Source of the DNA: Cohnella terricola
Lineage (GTDB): Bacteria > Bacillota > Bacilli > Paenibacillales > Paenibacillaceae
Length of the DNA: 64,000 nt
Direction: 5' to 3'
NCBI RefSeq assembly: GCF_007786475.1
Contig: NZ_VNJJ01000008.1
Span: forward strand, 124,001 to 188,000
Below, one piece after another: positions 45,456-53,941 of the stretch. Position numbers and translations under genes: made by a program. Position 1 is the first letter of the stretch. Each line of letters starts with the position of its first letter. The notes under the pieces are model-generated. The model searched no databases, had not been told where the DNA came from, and was given only the letters and a program-made list of their open reading frames with translations.

Positions 45456-45650
45456 GTGGATATCAAAAAGTGCATCGGACATAAAGTCGATCTTATTTAC
45501 GTGGATACGAGCGGCAAGTTTACGCAACGTCGTGTCAATTTATTCGCGATCCGCAACGGGAAAGCACGCGTATATGATATGAACAAGCGTGGCTTCCGAA
45601 CGCTTGTTGTCGATCGTATCCTCGCGGTTCAGGCGGTGAGTGTGCGATGA
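45456..45650 (+). CDS. Small SOS-controlled protein (64 aa), partner of YolD-like gene
   Basis: GTG start with GGAGGGG 7-12 nt upstream. The product (DIKKCIGHKVDLIYVDTSGK ... RTLVVDRILAVQAV) is basic and beta-rich; it has the size and style of a WYL-like fragment. The stop overlaps the next ATG (ATGA), so the two are coupled. It is expressed from the double-LexA-box promoter, hence probably DNA-damage induced. Function unknown. Confidence 0.8.
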   Translation: MDIKKCIGHKVDLIYVDTSGKFTQRRVNLFAIRNGKARVYDMNKRGFRTLVVDRILAVQAVSVR

Positions 45651-45883
45651 ATTCGGAATCCCGTCCAGAGCTTGACCCGCAAGAATGGGAAGGAATCTTG
45701 CGCGTACTACTGGAGTCGTTCGGTATGCAGACGGTCGCGCAGTTCCGCCTATATGATCCGTATGAAGATTGCGCGGCGATAGGTGTTGTAGAGCGAGTTG
45801 ATCCTTATACCCGAACATTTACAATCGACGGTGAGCGGTTTAAGATGTCGGATATTATCGGGGCGGAAGCGTTAGAAAAATGA
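45647..45883 (+). CDS. YolD-like protein
   Basis: 78 aa. The segment GVVERVDPYTRTFTIDGERFKMSDIIGAE matches the core of YolD-like proteins, which are found beside UV-damage repair polymerases (UvrX) in Bacillus. No polymerase gene is adjacent here. The LexA boxes upstream fit a role in the SOS response. Confidence 0.8.
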   Translation: MNSESRPELDPQEWEGILRVLLESFGMQTVAQFRLYDPYEDCAAIGVVERVDPYTRTFTIDGERFKMSDIIGAEALEK

Positions 45884-46019
45884 CGATGCCGGCCACGGTG
45901 AACAAGTTGGCGGTTGCCTGACATCCGCCCTAACATTTTCCTAATAATTCCCAACGAACTTTCCACAAACTTTCGGATTACGATAGAATGGAAGATCAAA
46001 TCCGAAAGGCGGACGAGAG

Positions 46020-46211
46020 ATGGGTTACGGGCCGAGCAAACTTACGGAGATTAAAGCGCGAATCGAGTGTCTTCGCCAAGAAATGAACCGCACGTTCGTC
46101 GTGAACGGCGGAGATCCTGGGAATCTGCAAGTGTTAAAGCTTTCCCAACTGTTGGATGAGCAATTGAACTGTTACGAGGGCTGCAAACAGTACGAAGCAG
46201 TAATAGTCTAA
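46020..46211 (+). CDS. Spo0E-like aspartyl-phosphate phosphatase
   Basis: 63 aa, two helices with the family signature SQLLDEQLNCY (SQxxD). Spo0E proteins dephosphorylate Spo0A-P and thus delay sporulation. The ATG follows AAAGGCGGACG. The terminator at 46244 ends this small unit. Confidence 0.92.
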   Translation: MGYGPSKLTEIKARIECLRQEMNRTFVVNGGDPGNLQVLKLSQLLDEQLNCYEGCKQYEAVIV

Positions 46212-46243
46212 TCGCTAACAGATAAAATCCGATCATGAACGCT

Positions 46244-46262
46244 AAACCGACACCGTCGGTTT
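46244..46262 (+). terminator. Terminator after the Spo0E-like gene
   Basis: AAACCGAC-ACC-GTCGGTTT stem, T-rich flank. Confidence 0.85.
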
Positions 46263-46389
46263 ATTTGTCGTTGCGCCCCCGTTCATCCATATTTATCCCA
46301 AAATCAAGGCGAATCTCCGGCGACATTTATCCAAGAACCTGTCCGGCCCGATGAGTATGTATAATCATACCCTCAGGAAAGGAGCCTCG

Positions 46390-47061
46390 ATGATGGCCTC
46401 CATTAACCGGCAATTGGCCAACAAGTGGCTGAAAACGAACGCTTTGCTCTCCAATTCCTACATTGCAAGACATATTCCGCCTTCGCGGCTGCTCGACCGG
46501 ACCAATCTTCGCGACATGCTCTCGCGATACGGCGTGGTCGTCGTAAAACCGGTTCGGGGCGGCGGCGGAATCGGAGTGATCAAAATCGAAAAGAGCGGCT
46601 CATCGTATAGACTAACCCATCAATTCAGAAGCCGTACCTTCTCGACATTCAGCGGATTAATGCACGGATTGGACCGCGCTCGATTAAACCGGCAATATTT
46701 GATACAAAAAGGCATTCGATTGGCGACGATTGAGGGAAGGCCGATTGATTACCGCGTCAAGCACGTGAAGGAAAGAGGAAGATGGATTTACCGCGCGATG
46801 GTCGGAAGATTGGCCAGAAGGGGATTGTTCGTGACGAACCTGTGCAGGGGGGGCTCGCAGATAACTGCGGCGCAAGGAATTCGGCGCTCGTTATCGTCAC
46901 GTGATGTCGTTCCGTTAAAACGCGAAATGCGACATTTGACGAATGCCTCAACGGCGCTGTTGGAACGCCGTTTTCCGGGTCTTGGCCAGCTCGGATATGA
47001 TTACGGAATCGACCGCAACGGACACATTTGGATACTGGAGGTCAACACTCGACCGCAGTAA
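46390..47061 (+). CDS. YheC/YheD-type ATP-grasp protein
   Basis: The protein (about 223 aa) carries ATP-grasp features: VVVVKPVRGGGGIGVIKIE (phosphate-binding loop), RVKHVKERGRWIYRAMVGR and the metal-binding end GYDYGIDRNGHIWILEVNTRP. YheC/YheD proteins are associated with the endospore coat. It is shorter than typical YheC/D (about 360-450 aa), so it may be the ATP-grasp domain alone. AAAGGAG precedes ATG 46390. Confidence 0.85.
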   Translation: MMASINRQLANKWLKTNALLSNSYIARHIPPSRLLDRTNLRDMLSRYGVVVVKPVRGGGGIGVIKIEKSGSSYRLTHQFRSRTFSTFSGLMHGLDRARLNRQYLIQKGIRLATIEGRPIDYRVKHVKERGRWIYRAMVGRLARRGLFVTNLCRGGSQITAAQGIRRSLSSRDVVPLKREMRHLTNASTALLERRFPGLGQLGYDYGIDRNGHIWILEVNTRPQ

Positions 47062-47153
47062 GCGGGTGATTGCGACAAACTTTTCTATAGAAACAGCTAA
47101 TTGAATATTTTGCGGTTATGAAAGTTGTTTATTAAATTCCTTGTCGGATATTC

Positions 47154-47252
47154 TGTGTATAACTTTTTCCACAATACACACCTTGATGACAAAGGTCTAC
47201 AAGTATTTTTCAACAAAATACTCACAACTTACTCACATTTCCTTGTGGATAA
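47154..47252. promoter_or_regulatory. DnaA-box cluster upstream of sda
   Basis: Consensus boxes TGTGTATAA (47154-47162) and TGTGGATAA (47244-47252) are perfect TTATNCACA sites on the minus strand. TTTTCCACA (47165-47173) is a one-mismatch plus-strand site, and TTACTCACA near 47229 is weaker. The box at 47244 lies 8 nt upstream of the sda -35. Confidence 0.82.
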
Positions 47253-47260
47253 ATGTCGGC

Positions 47261-47290
47261 TTGTCCGCTTTGTTGAAAGCGTGCTATGAT
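47261..47290 (+). promoter_or_regulatory. sda promoter
   Basis: TTGTCC (47261-47266) and TATGAT (47285-47290), 18-nt spacer; start codon 33 nt downstream. Confidence 0.75.
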
Positions 47291-47322
47291 GCCTTCACAA
47301 ACCAAGGGAAAGGGTGTGGGTT

Positions 47323-47466
47323 ATGTTGCCTTTACTGACGGATGAACTATTGCTGGACGCTTATCGAAGCGCGCTGCGTATGAGGCTAGACAGAGATTTC
47401 GTTCGTATGCTGCATTCAGAGATTCGAAGAAGGAAGCTTTCGGTTCCGGAAGATCGGGTAATCTAA
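47323..47466 (+). CDS. sda: Sda, checkpoint inhibitor of sporulation kinase
   Basis: 47 aa. The sequence LTDELLLDAYRSALRMRLDRDFVRMLHSEI matches the helical hairpin of Bacillus Sda (LSDELLIESY...LNRDFIELIENEI). Sda binds the histidine kinase KinA and blocks sporulation until replication is normal. DnaA boxes upstream mirror the B. subtilis arrangement, where DnaA controls sda. The ATG has AAAGGGTG upstream. The stop overlaps that of the converging zinc-ribbon gene (CTAA). Confidence 0.93.
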   Translation: MLPLLTDELLLDAYRSALRMRLDRDFVRMLHSEIRRRKLSVPEDRVI

Positions 47467-47699
47467 ATATGCCACGCGGCGATCTCTACCAAGAAAGAGA
47501 ACTGGCAGCAGGGACAACGGACGGAATGCTGGCAACTCGACTCTTCGGCGGCGAAGGCTTCCCGAGAGACGAGGTCGGGTTCATAGGGGGAATAGGGTCC
47601 GCTCCAATCGCCCCAACGACCTTCGTCTTCGGCCGCGGAACCGCAGTTCGGACAAGAAATCTCTAGGGGGCTTAAAGCGTTGCAGATCGGACAAATCAA
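47463..47699 (-). CDS. Zinc-ribbon protein (78 aa)
   Basis: Three Cys pairs: CPIC, CPNC and CPCC, suggesting one or two zinc sites, with an acidic middle region. The start is TTG 47699, with AAAGGAGG upstream. That ribosome site is part of a hairpin that also looks like the terminator of the upstream ferredoxin reductase gene. No family was recognised. Confidence 0.75.
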   Translation of the reverse strand: MICPICNALSPLEISCPNCGSAAEDEGRWGDWSGPYSPYEPDLVSREAFAAEESSCQHSVRCPCCQFSFLVEIAAWHI

Positions 47700-47758
47700 A
47701 AGGGCATCCTCCTTTGGCTCACCGGTAACAGCCGGTATTCCTCAGGTAGGATGCCCTT
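47700..47758 (-). terminator. Hairpin that may end the reductase transcript and mask a ribosome site
   Basis: In minus-strand sense AAGGGCATCCT pairs with AGGATGCCCTT, with an inner CCGGCTGTTACCGG hairpin, then TTTG. The 3' arm contains the end of the AAAGGAGG SD and runs up to the TTG start of the zinc-ribbon gene. Confidence 0.65.
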
Positions 47759-47762
47759 ATTA

Positions 47763-48758
47763 TTACATTTTCATATTGCTGCTATGGCCCGGGGAAAGCT
47801 TCGCGGCCGGATCGACGTAGACTTTAGCGTTATTGATCGCGGTTGGCGCTTCGCCGAAACCAACGGCGATTAGCTTCAGCTTGCCCGGATAAGTCGTAAT
47901 ATCCCCCGCCGCGAAAATGCCGGGAATGCTCGTTTCCATTCGCGAATCGACGATCAGGGAGCCGCCTTCGATATCAAGACCCCATTCCGCGATCGGACCG
48001 AGCGAGCTGACGAAACCGAAGTTGATAATGACCGCATCGACTTCATGGTCGGATACGGCGCCGGACTTAACGTCAGTTAACGTGACCCGGCTAATCGAGC
48101 TCTCGCCGTGAAGCGCGGTGATCTCCGTTGGCGTAACGACCTTGACTTTGGATTTCATCAACAATTCGACGCTATGTTCGTGCGCGCGGAACTTGTCCCT
48201 GCGGTGGACGAGCGTCACTTGCTCGGCGATCGGTTCGAGCATAAGCGCCCAATCGAGAGCGGAGTCTCCGCCTCCGCTGATCATGACTTTTAGGCCGCGG
48301 AAACGTTCAAGATCACTGACGAAATAATGAAGATTCGTTTTCTCGTAACGGGACGCTTCCGGCAACTCCAGCTTGCGCGGCTCGAACGCGCCGACTCCTG
48401 CCGTAATGATTACCGCCCGTGCATGGTGAACCGCTTTATCGGTAACAATTTCGAAGAGGCGTTCTTCAAGCTTATTAACCGCCGCGACTTTTTCTTCCAA
48501 ATAAACGTTTGAATTAAAGTGTTCCATCTGATTTTTCAGATTATTGACAAGTTCCTGAGCGGTTACTTTCGGAAAACCGGCGACATCGTAAATATACTTC
48601 TCCGGATACAGGGCTGCGAGTTGCCCGCCGAGCTGCGGCATGCTTTCGATCAGGCTGACCGACATTTGTCGCATTCCGCCGTAGAATGCCGCGAACATAC
48701 CGGCAGGACCTCCGCCGATGATGGCAACGTCGACAACGGGCATTGAACTTGAATTCAA
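47763..48758 (-). CDS. Ferredoxin/flavodoxin-NADP reductase, type 2 (YumC-like)
   Basis: 331 aa of the thioredoxin-reductase-like FNR group without a CxxC. The FAD motif is [16 protein letters not shown], the NADP motif [15 protein letters not shown], and [28 protein letters not shown] is typical for YumC. It passes electrons between NADPH and ferredoxin or flavodoxin. TTG 48758 is chosen because GGAGG lies 8 nt upstream; GTG 48767 would be too close. Confidence 0.93.
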   Translation of the reverse strand: MNSSSMPVVDVAIIGGGPAGMFAAFYGGMRQMSVSLIESMPQLGGQLAALYPEKYIYDVAGFPKVTAQELVNNLKNQMEHFNSNVYLEEKVAAVNKLEERLFEIVTDKAVHHARAVIITAGVGAFEPRKLELPEASRYEKTNLHYFVSDLERFRGLKVMISGGGDSALDWALMLEPIAEQVTLVHRRDKFRAHEHSVELLMKSKVKVVTPTEITALHGESSISRVTLTDVKSGAVSDHEVDAVIINFGFVSSLGPIAEWGLDIEGGSLIVDSRMETSIPGIFAAGDITTYPGKLKLIAVGFGEAPTAINNAKVYVDPAAKLSPGHSSNMKM

Positions 48759-48879
48759 AGGGGACACCTCCGTTAATCATAGCCAATCGCAAGAAACTAA
48801 ACGTTTTCATTATAAACTTGCGGAGCGGAGGTGAAAAGGTTTTTGTAAAGATGCCCAAATTTATTCGTGAAAAAGAACC

Positions 48880-48908
48880 TTGAAAATTGTTGGAAAAGCC
48901 GATATGAT
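48880..48908 (+). promoter_or_regulatory. ndh promoter (sigma-A)
   Basis: TTGAAA (48880-48885) and TATGAT (48903-48908), 17-nt spacer. Confidence 0.85.
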
Positions 48909-48948
48909 CTACTTTGTAGAGTTCCGTTAAGAGGTTTAACGAAGAACA

Positions 48949-48966
48949 TTGTGTAATTTTTCACAA
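48949..48966 (+). promoter_or_regulatory. Rex-like operator in the ndh leader
   Basis: TTGTGTAATTTTTCACAA is one base away from the Rex palindrome TTGTGAA-N4-TTCACAA. It lies about 35 nt downstream of the likely transcription start and 22 nt before the ATG. Confidence 0.82.
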
Positions 48967-48988
48967 ACTAATCACACAGAGGGATTGG

Positions 48989-50197
48989 ATGGGATCATCA
49001 ATGAGCAGTATACCAAAGATTGTCATTCTGGGCGCAGGTTACGGCGGTGTGCTTACTTCGCTTCGTCTGCAGAAGGAATTGAACTATAATGAAGCGGACG
49101 TAACCTTGGTCAACAAACACGATTACCACTACATCACGACTCACCTGCACATGCCGGCAGCGGGTACGGATAACCCTGAGAACGCACGCGTCAACATCTC
49201 GAAGTTGATCGACGAATTCAAAATCGACTTCGTCAAGTCGACGGTCGTACAAATCCGTCCGCAAGACCGCAAAGTCATTCTCGAAGACGGAACGCTTTCT
49301 TACGACTATTTGATCGTCGGCCTCGGCGGCGAGCCTGAAACGTTCGGCATCCCGGGAATGGTCGAGAACGCGTTTAACATTCGCAGCATCAACTCCGTTC
49401 GCTTGATCCGCGAACATATTGAATATCAATTCGCACGCTTCAAACGCGAGCCTCACCGCACGGACTATCTGACGTTTATCGTCGGCGGCGCGGGCTTTAC
49501 GGGCATCGAGTTCATCGGCGAGCTGGCCGATCGCATTCCGGAACTGTGCAAACAGTTCGACGTCGATCAATCGCTCGTTAAGATCATCAACATCGAAGCG
49601 GCTCCTACCGCATTGCCTGGATTCGATCCTGAACTGGTCGAATACGCAATGCAAGTGCTTCAGAACAAAGGCGTTACGTTCCGCATCGGCACTGCCGTTA
49701 AAGAATGCACGCCGGACGGCGTTATTGTCGGCGAAGGCGAAGAGATCAAATCGCAGACGGTCATCTGGACCGGTGGCGTTCGCGGCAACCGCTTGATCGA
49801 AGAAGCCGGAATCGAAACGATGAGAGGACGCGTGAAGGTCGACGAATTCTTGCGCGCTCCAGGCCACGAGAACGTCTATATTCTGGGCGACAACTCCCTC
49901 GTGTTCAACCCGGAAAACGAGCGTCCGTATCCTCCGACGGCTCAAATCGCGATGCAACAAGGCGTTAACTGCGCGCACAACCTGGTGGCTTCGATTCGCA
50001 ACCAACCGCTTAAGCCTTTCGTGTTCTCGAACAAAGGCGCCGTGGCTTCGCTCGGCAAAGGCGAGGCGATCGGCGTTGCGTTCGGGAAGAAGTACAAAGG
50101 CCGTACGGCAGCATGGTTGAAGAAAATAATCGATCTTCGTTATCTGTTCATCATCGGCGGCATTCCGCTTGTCCTTCGCAAAGGCAAGTTCTTCTAA
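48989..50197 (+). CDS. ndh: Type II NADH dehydrogenase
   Basis: 402 aa. FAD motif [14 protein letters not shown] motif [32 protein letters not shown] and [14 protein letters not shown] are the NDH-2 signature; the C-terminus ([19 protein letters not shown]) is the amphipathic membrane-binding region. It feeds NADH electrons into menaquinone without pumping protons. In Bacillus ndh is repressed by Rex when NADH is low, and a Rex-like site is present here. AGAGGG precedes the ATG; a second ATG at 49001 is possible. Confidence 0.94.
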   Translation: MGSSMSSIPKIVILGAGYGGVLTSLRLQKELNYNEADVTLVNKHDYHYITTHLHMPAAGTDNPENARVNISKLIDEFKIDFVKSTVVQIRPQDRKVILEDGTLSYDYLIVGLGGEPETFGIPGMVENAFNIRSINSVRLIREHIEYQFARFKREPHRTDYLTFIVGGAGFTGIEFIGELADRIPELCKQFDVDQSLVKIINIEAAPTALPGFDPELVEYAMQVLQNKGVTFRIGTAVKECTPDGVIVGEGEEIKSQTVIWTGGVRGNRLIEEAGIETMRGRVKVDEFLRAPGHENVYILGDNSLVFNPENERPYPPTAQIAMQQGVNCAHNLVASIRNQPLKPFVFSNKGAVASLGKGEAIGVAFGKKYKGRTAAWLKKIIDLRYLFIIGGIPLVLRKGKFF

Positions 50198-50472
50198 TGA
50201 GACACTGCAGCGTGCAAGTGCGGGGCCTGTTGACGCGAGACGAACTGGACCGTTACAACGCGCTGATGGAAGTGGGCTCTTACCTGGAGTCGCAACGCCG
50301 TTACGATCTAGTCGCTACCGTTCAGGCGGAAGTCGATCTGCTCATTCAGCCGGGTATCGAGAGACTGAAGGAGAAAGGGCGCGCGCGCGATAGGATGACG
50401 CAAGAGTACCTGGAAGAGAAGCGGCGCGCGGAATGGGAAGCCCAGATGAGCGCGTTGGAAGACGAAGAATAA
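50197..50472 (+). CDS. Small coiled-coil-like protein coupled to ndh
   Basis: 91 aa, charged and helical (EVGSYLESQRRYDLVATVQAEVDLL, KGRARDRMTQEYLEEKRRAEWE). The ATG overlaps the ndh stop in TAATG and there is only a weak GGCAAG upstream, so translation probably depends on re-initiation after ndh. No family was recognised. Confidence 0.72.
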   Translation: MRHCSVQVRGLLTRDELDRYNALMEVGSYLESQRRYDLVATVQAEVDLLIQPGIERLKEKGRARDRMTQEYLEEKRRAEWEAQMSALEDEE

Positions 50473-50477
50473 ATAGG

Positions 50478-50528
50478 AAGCCGGATTCGATTGTTCCTTG
50501 GTAACGAGGAGGCGAATCCGGCTTTTTT
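50478..50528 (+). terminator. Terminator of the ndh operon
   Basis: AAGCCGGATTCG / CGAATCCGGCTT stem followed by TTTTTT. Confidence 0.95.
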
Positions 50529-50608
50529 GCGCGATCCGGCTATGTTCGCATAGGGTTCGGTGTACAATAGAGGGGAAGTGTACAGCCATGATAAGGGGAG
50601 ATAATGCG

Positions 50609-52027
50609 ATGACCGTGCGGATGGAGAAGGATTCGATTGGAAGCAAGGAAGTGCCCGGCTCGGTATATTACGGGATTCAAACGTTGCGAGCCGTCGAGAA
50701 TTTTCCGATTACGGGGGTAGCGGTTCATCCCGAACTGGTCATAGCGTTGGCTCGCGTGAAAAAGGCGGCGGCATTGGCGAACATGGAATTGAAAAGGCTG
50801 CCGCATCAGATCGGACAAGCAGTCGTTCAAGCCGCTGAAGAAGTCGCGGGAGGGCAATGGTCCGATCAATTTATCGTCGATTCGATTCAAGGCGGCGCGG
50901 GAACGTCCATCAACATGAACATGAACGAAGTTCTGGCGAACCGGGCCTTGGAGATGATGGGCAAAGCCAAAGGCGATTATTTTCATTGCAGCCCCAACAA
51001 CCACGTGAATATGTCCCAATCGACGAACGATGCGATTCCTACGGCGCTTCGAATCGCGGCGTATCGGCTGACCGAACAATTGCTGCATACGCTGCGGGCA
51101 GTGGCTAATGGCTTCGAGGACAAGGAGCGGGAATTCGACGATGTAATCAAAATGGGAAGGACGCACTTGCAGGATGCCGTTCCGATCCGGATGGGTCAAG
51201 AGTTTGGTGCATACGCGAAGGTTCTTGGCCGGGATATCGGGCGCATCGCCCGGTCGGCCGAAGGTCTGCTGGCGGTGAATATGGGAGCAACGGCCGTAGG
51301 CACGGGTTTGAACGCGACACCGGAATATATCTCTTTAGTCGTTAATTATATCGCCGAAGGAACGGGAATTCCGTTTCGTTCCGCGGACGATCTGGTAGAC
51401 GCAACTCAGAATACGGATGCTTACACCGAGCTTTCGGCAGCGCTTAAAGTATGCGCGATGAATCTTTCGAAGATCTGCAACGACATTCGGCTCATGGCTT
51501 CCGGTCCCCATGTCGGCTTGAACGAGCTGCTGCTGCCGGCGAGGCAGCCAGGCTCCTCGATCATGCCGGGAAAGGTGAACCCGGTCATGGCGGAGGTCGT
51601 GAATCAGGCGGCTTTCCAGGTGATGGGGAACGACCATACGATCTGCATGGCATCGGAAGCGGGACAATTCGAGTTAAACGTCATGGGGCCGGTCATTGCG
51701 TTTAACCTGTTGCAGTCTTTACAGATCATGCAAAGGGCGCTCGATGTATTCAACCGATTTGCGCTGGAAGGCATGCAAGCGAACAAGGCGAAGTGCCAGT
51801 CCTATGTCGATCGGAGCTTCGGCATCGTGACGGCGCTTAATCCGCATCTCGGTTACGACGTGGCGGCGCAGCTTGTAAAAGAAGCGACGTCCACAGGGAT
51901 GACGATTAAGGAATTGATATTGGAAAAAGGATTGCTTACGCAGGATGAGATGGACGAAATTCTCGATCCGATCCAGATGACGACGCCAGGTATCGCGGGG
52001 GAGCATTTGCTGAAGGATCAGCCATAA
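50609..52027 (+). CDS. aspA: Aspartate ammonia-lyase
   Basis: 472 aa of the fumarase/aspartase superfamily. The GSSIMPGKVNP signature is at residues 315-325, TGSGLNATPEY-like GTGLNATPEY and AVENFPITG near the N-terminus favour aspartase over class II fumarase. It converts aspartate to fumarate and ammonia. ATG 50609 has AAGGGGAG 8 nt upstream; codons before it lie in the preceding terminator. Confidence 0.9.
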   Translation: MTVRMEKDSIGSKEVPGSVYYGIQTLRAVENFPITGVAVHPELVIALARVKKAAALANMELKRLPHQIGQAVVQAAEEVAGGQWSDQFIVDSIQGGAGTSINMNMNEVLANRALEMMGKAKGDYFHCSPNNHVNMSQSTNDAIPTALRIAAYRLTEQLLHTLRAVANGFEDKEREFDDVIKMGRTHLQDAVPIRMGQEFGAYAKVLGRDIGRIARSAEGLLAVNMGATAVGTGLNATPEYISLVVNYIAEGTGIPFRSADDLVDATQNTDAYTELSAALKVCAMNLSKICNDIRLMASGPHVGLNELLLPARQPGSSIMPGKVNPVMAEVVNQAAFQVMGNDHTICMASEAGQFELNVMGPVIAFNLLQSLQIMQRALDVFNRFALEGMQANKAKCQSYVDRSFGIVTALNPHLGYDVAAQLVKEATSTGMTIKELILEKGLLTQDEMDEILDPIQMTTPGIAGEHLLKDQP

Positions 52028-52041
52028 TGATTCGATTACGG

Positions 52042-52083
52042 AAAAAAGGAGCTTTCCCTTAGGTTTAGGGAAAACTCCTTTTT
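52042..52083. terminator. Bidirectional terminator between aspA and hemQ
   Basis: Near-perfect AAAAGGAG-C-TTTCCCT / AGGGAAA-A-CTCCTTTTT stem, with T-runs on both strands. Confidence 0.92.
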
Positions 52084-52095
52084 GTGATGACGCGA

Positions 52096-52842
52096 TTACC
52101 CTTGCAGCATGCGGGAGAATGACTCGCCCGTGAGCAGGTTGCCGACGTAGAACGCCCCGAATTCTCCGTAGCGGGCGCTTACTTCGTCGAAACGCATTTC
52201 ATAGATCAGCTTCTTGAATTGCAGCGGATCGTCGGAGAACAGCGTTACGCCCCATTCCCAATCGTCGAAACCGACGGAACCGCAGATGATTTGCTTGACT
52301 TTGCCGGCATAGCCGCGACCGATCATGCCGTGGCTTCTCATCAGCGTTTTGCGCTCTTCCATCGGCAGCATGTACCAGTTGTCTTGCAGATCCCGTTTTT
52401 TGTTCATCGGGTAGAAGCAGATGTGCTTGCTTTTCGGCAAGATCGGCTTCAGGCGGGCGACGATTTCCGGTACTTGCATCGGATCTACGCCCGGCGTTCC
52501 CATATAGTTGCTCAGCTCCACGACGCTGACGTAAGAATAAGCTTTGCGAGTGAACCGGGCGAAGCTTGAGCGGTTAAACGCATTTTCGATCTCGTTCAAT
52601 TCTTCAAGCGTTTCCCGAAGATGCATCACGATAAAATCTGCTTTCTGTCCGACGACCGAGTAGAAGGCAAAGCTGCCTTCTTTGCGGGCTTCTACCGCTT
52701 CCCATTCCGACAGCAGCTTCGACAATTCGTTAAGGGCTTCATCTTTCTCCGATTGCGTCGCGGCGTTCCAAGCTTGCCAGTCGATGCTGCGCAGATCATG
52801 CAGCGCATACCATCCATCCAACGTTTGAGCGGCTTCACTCAT
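52096..52842 (-). CDS. hemQ: Coproheme decarboxylase HemQ (chlorite dismutase family)
   Basis: HemQ completes heme b synthesis in Gram-positive bacteria by decarboxylating coproheme. The 248-aa protein begins [17 protein letters not shown] and shows [20 protein letters not shown] with the Tyr-x5..-Arg and the proximal His region of the family, and ends FLVGNLLTG-like [18 protein letters not shown] precedes the ATG. It supplies heme for CtaB/CtaA and the globin in this window. Confidence 0.95.
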   Translation of the reverse strand: MSEAAQTLDGWYALHDLRSIDWQAWNAATQSEKDEALNELSKLLSEWEAVEARKEGSFAFYSVVGQKADFIVMHLRETLEELNEIENAFNRSSFARFTRKAYSYVSVVELSNYMGTPGVDPMQVPEIVARLKPILPKSKHICFYPMNKKRDLQDNWYMLPMEERKTLMRSHGMIGRGYAGKVKQIICGSVGFDDWEWGVTLFSDDPLQFKKLIYEMRFDEVSARYGEFGAFYVGNLLTGESFSRMLQG

Positions 52843-53059
52843 GGGTCATCTCTCCCTTGTCCATCGTTCTTCTCTTTTCCCATTGTAGCCCAAGCGGGAG
52901 GGGGGAGCAAACGATTCGCGGCGTTTCGACGGCGCAATCCGGCGCTTAATTCATTTTGTTCACATCTCATTCACACCCTGCTCGTTGACTGACGCCTGAG
53001 CAACTTGTAAACTAAAATCGTACGCTTTTGCGGATATGTTCGACTTGGAGGTTAACGGG

Positions 53060-53371
53060 ATGATCGGTGGAGTTGTCGGAGGAGTTTTGTTCGGGATTAT
53101 TGGCTCGCTGCTTTGTCTGGTGCTGTTTTTCGGCATCGGCTTTATATTGAACATGTTGATCAAGACGACATGGTTTCCGCTTTGGTTGTTCGTGATCGTC
53201 GTCATTCCGCTAGGCATTTGGCAATTGTGGCAAGACGATCTTAGTGTGACGGAGAATATCCAATCGCTGCTCGTGTCCGACACGATTCTGATCGTGGCCG
53301 GGGCCGTGGGTGCTTATTTAAGCGGATGGTCGATCCGGGCGCTTAGACGCGGCGGATACAAAATGTTCTAA
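53060..53371 (+). CDS. yuiB: YuiB-like membrane protein
   Basis: 103 aa with four hydrophobic segments (GGVVGGVLFGIIGSLLCLVLFFGIGFILNML...). YuiB lies near ndh-like yumB in Bacillus, as here. ATG 53060 has GGAGG 8 nt upstream; an earlier start at 53036 lacks one. Function unknown. Confidence 0.82.
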   Translation: MIGGVVGGVLFGIIGSLLCLVLFFGIGFILNMLIKTTWFPLWLFVIVVIPLGIWQLWQDDLSVTENIQSLLVSDTILIVAGAVGAYLSGWSIRALRRGGYKMF

Positions 53372-53407
53372 TGGCCGCCTTGCCGGATTGAAGTCAGGAG
53401 GAGACGC

Positions 53408-53821
53408 ATGCTCCGATTATCAGAAGGTCTGAAAATGGCGAAATACGCGCTTGTGGGCGGACTGAACACAGGTGTGGATTTCGTCGTTTTTTGCGCGTTG
53501 GTCTACGGCTTCGGAACGGGCTCCGCATGGGCGCAAGCGATTTCTTATTTGGCCGGAGTGGCGAACAGCTACTTGCTGAACCGTTACTGGACATTCCGCG
53601 TGAAAGGAAAGCGAAGCGCGGCGGAAATCGTACGTTTTGCCGCCGTTAACGTTCTGTCATTCGCCTTTGCTACGGCCGTATTGCTTGGGTTGGAGTACTG
53701 GGGCACGGAGGCTGCCTTGGCGAAATTCGTGTCTATCGGTTGCTCGCTGGTCGTTAACTATGCAGGTTATCGCTTGTGGGTTTTTCGCGGGGAGGAACTG
53801 CAAAGCCAGAGGGCGGGATAA
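53408..53821 (+). CDS. GtrA-family membrane protein
   Basis: 137 aa with four membrane segments and the GtrA pattern KYALVGGLNTGVDFVVFCAL, NSYLLNRYWTFR and NYAGYRLWVFR. GtrA proteins help flip or modify cell-surface polysaccharides. AGGAGGAG precedes the ATG. No glycosyltransferase gene is next to it. Confidence 0.93.
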   Translation: MLRLSEGLKMAKYALVGGLNTGVDFVVFCALVYGFGTGSAWAQAISYLAGVANSYLLNRYWTFRVKGKRSAAEIVRFAAVNVLSFAFATAVLLGLEYWGTEAALAKFVSIGCSLVVNYAGYRLWVFRGEELQSQRAG

Positions 53822-53849
53822 TCACTTCAAAAGAGTAGTTGTCGTTAAG

Positions 53850-53890
53850 AGACTCCGAGTTCGCGAACAGGCGAGCGGGAGTCTTTTTTT
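53850..53890 (+). terminator. Terminator after the GtrA gene
   Basis: AGACTCC / GGAGTCT stem with a 21-nt loop and seven T. Confidence 0.8.
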
Positions 53891-53941
53891 ACATCTCATC
53901 GAAAGATAGCTTTTATGCTACAATAGAACAATCATTAATCT

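Noticed and set aside
48998-50005. 335-residue frame opposite ndh
   Set aside because: Antisense shadow. The ndh frame carries all NDH-2 motifs and an SD.
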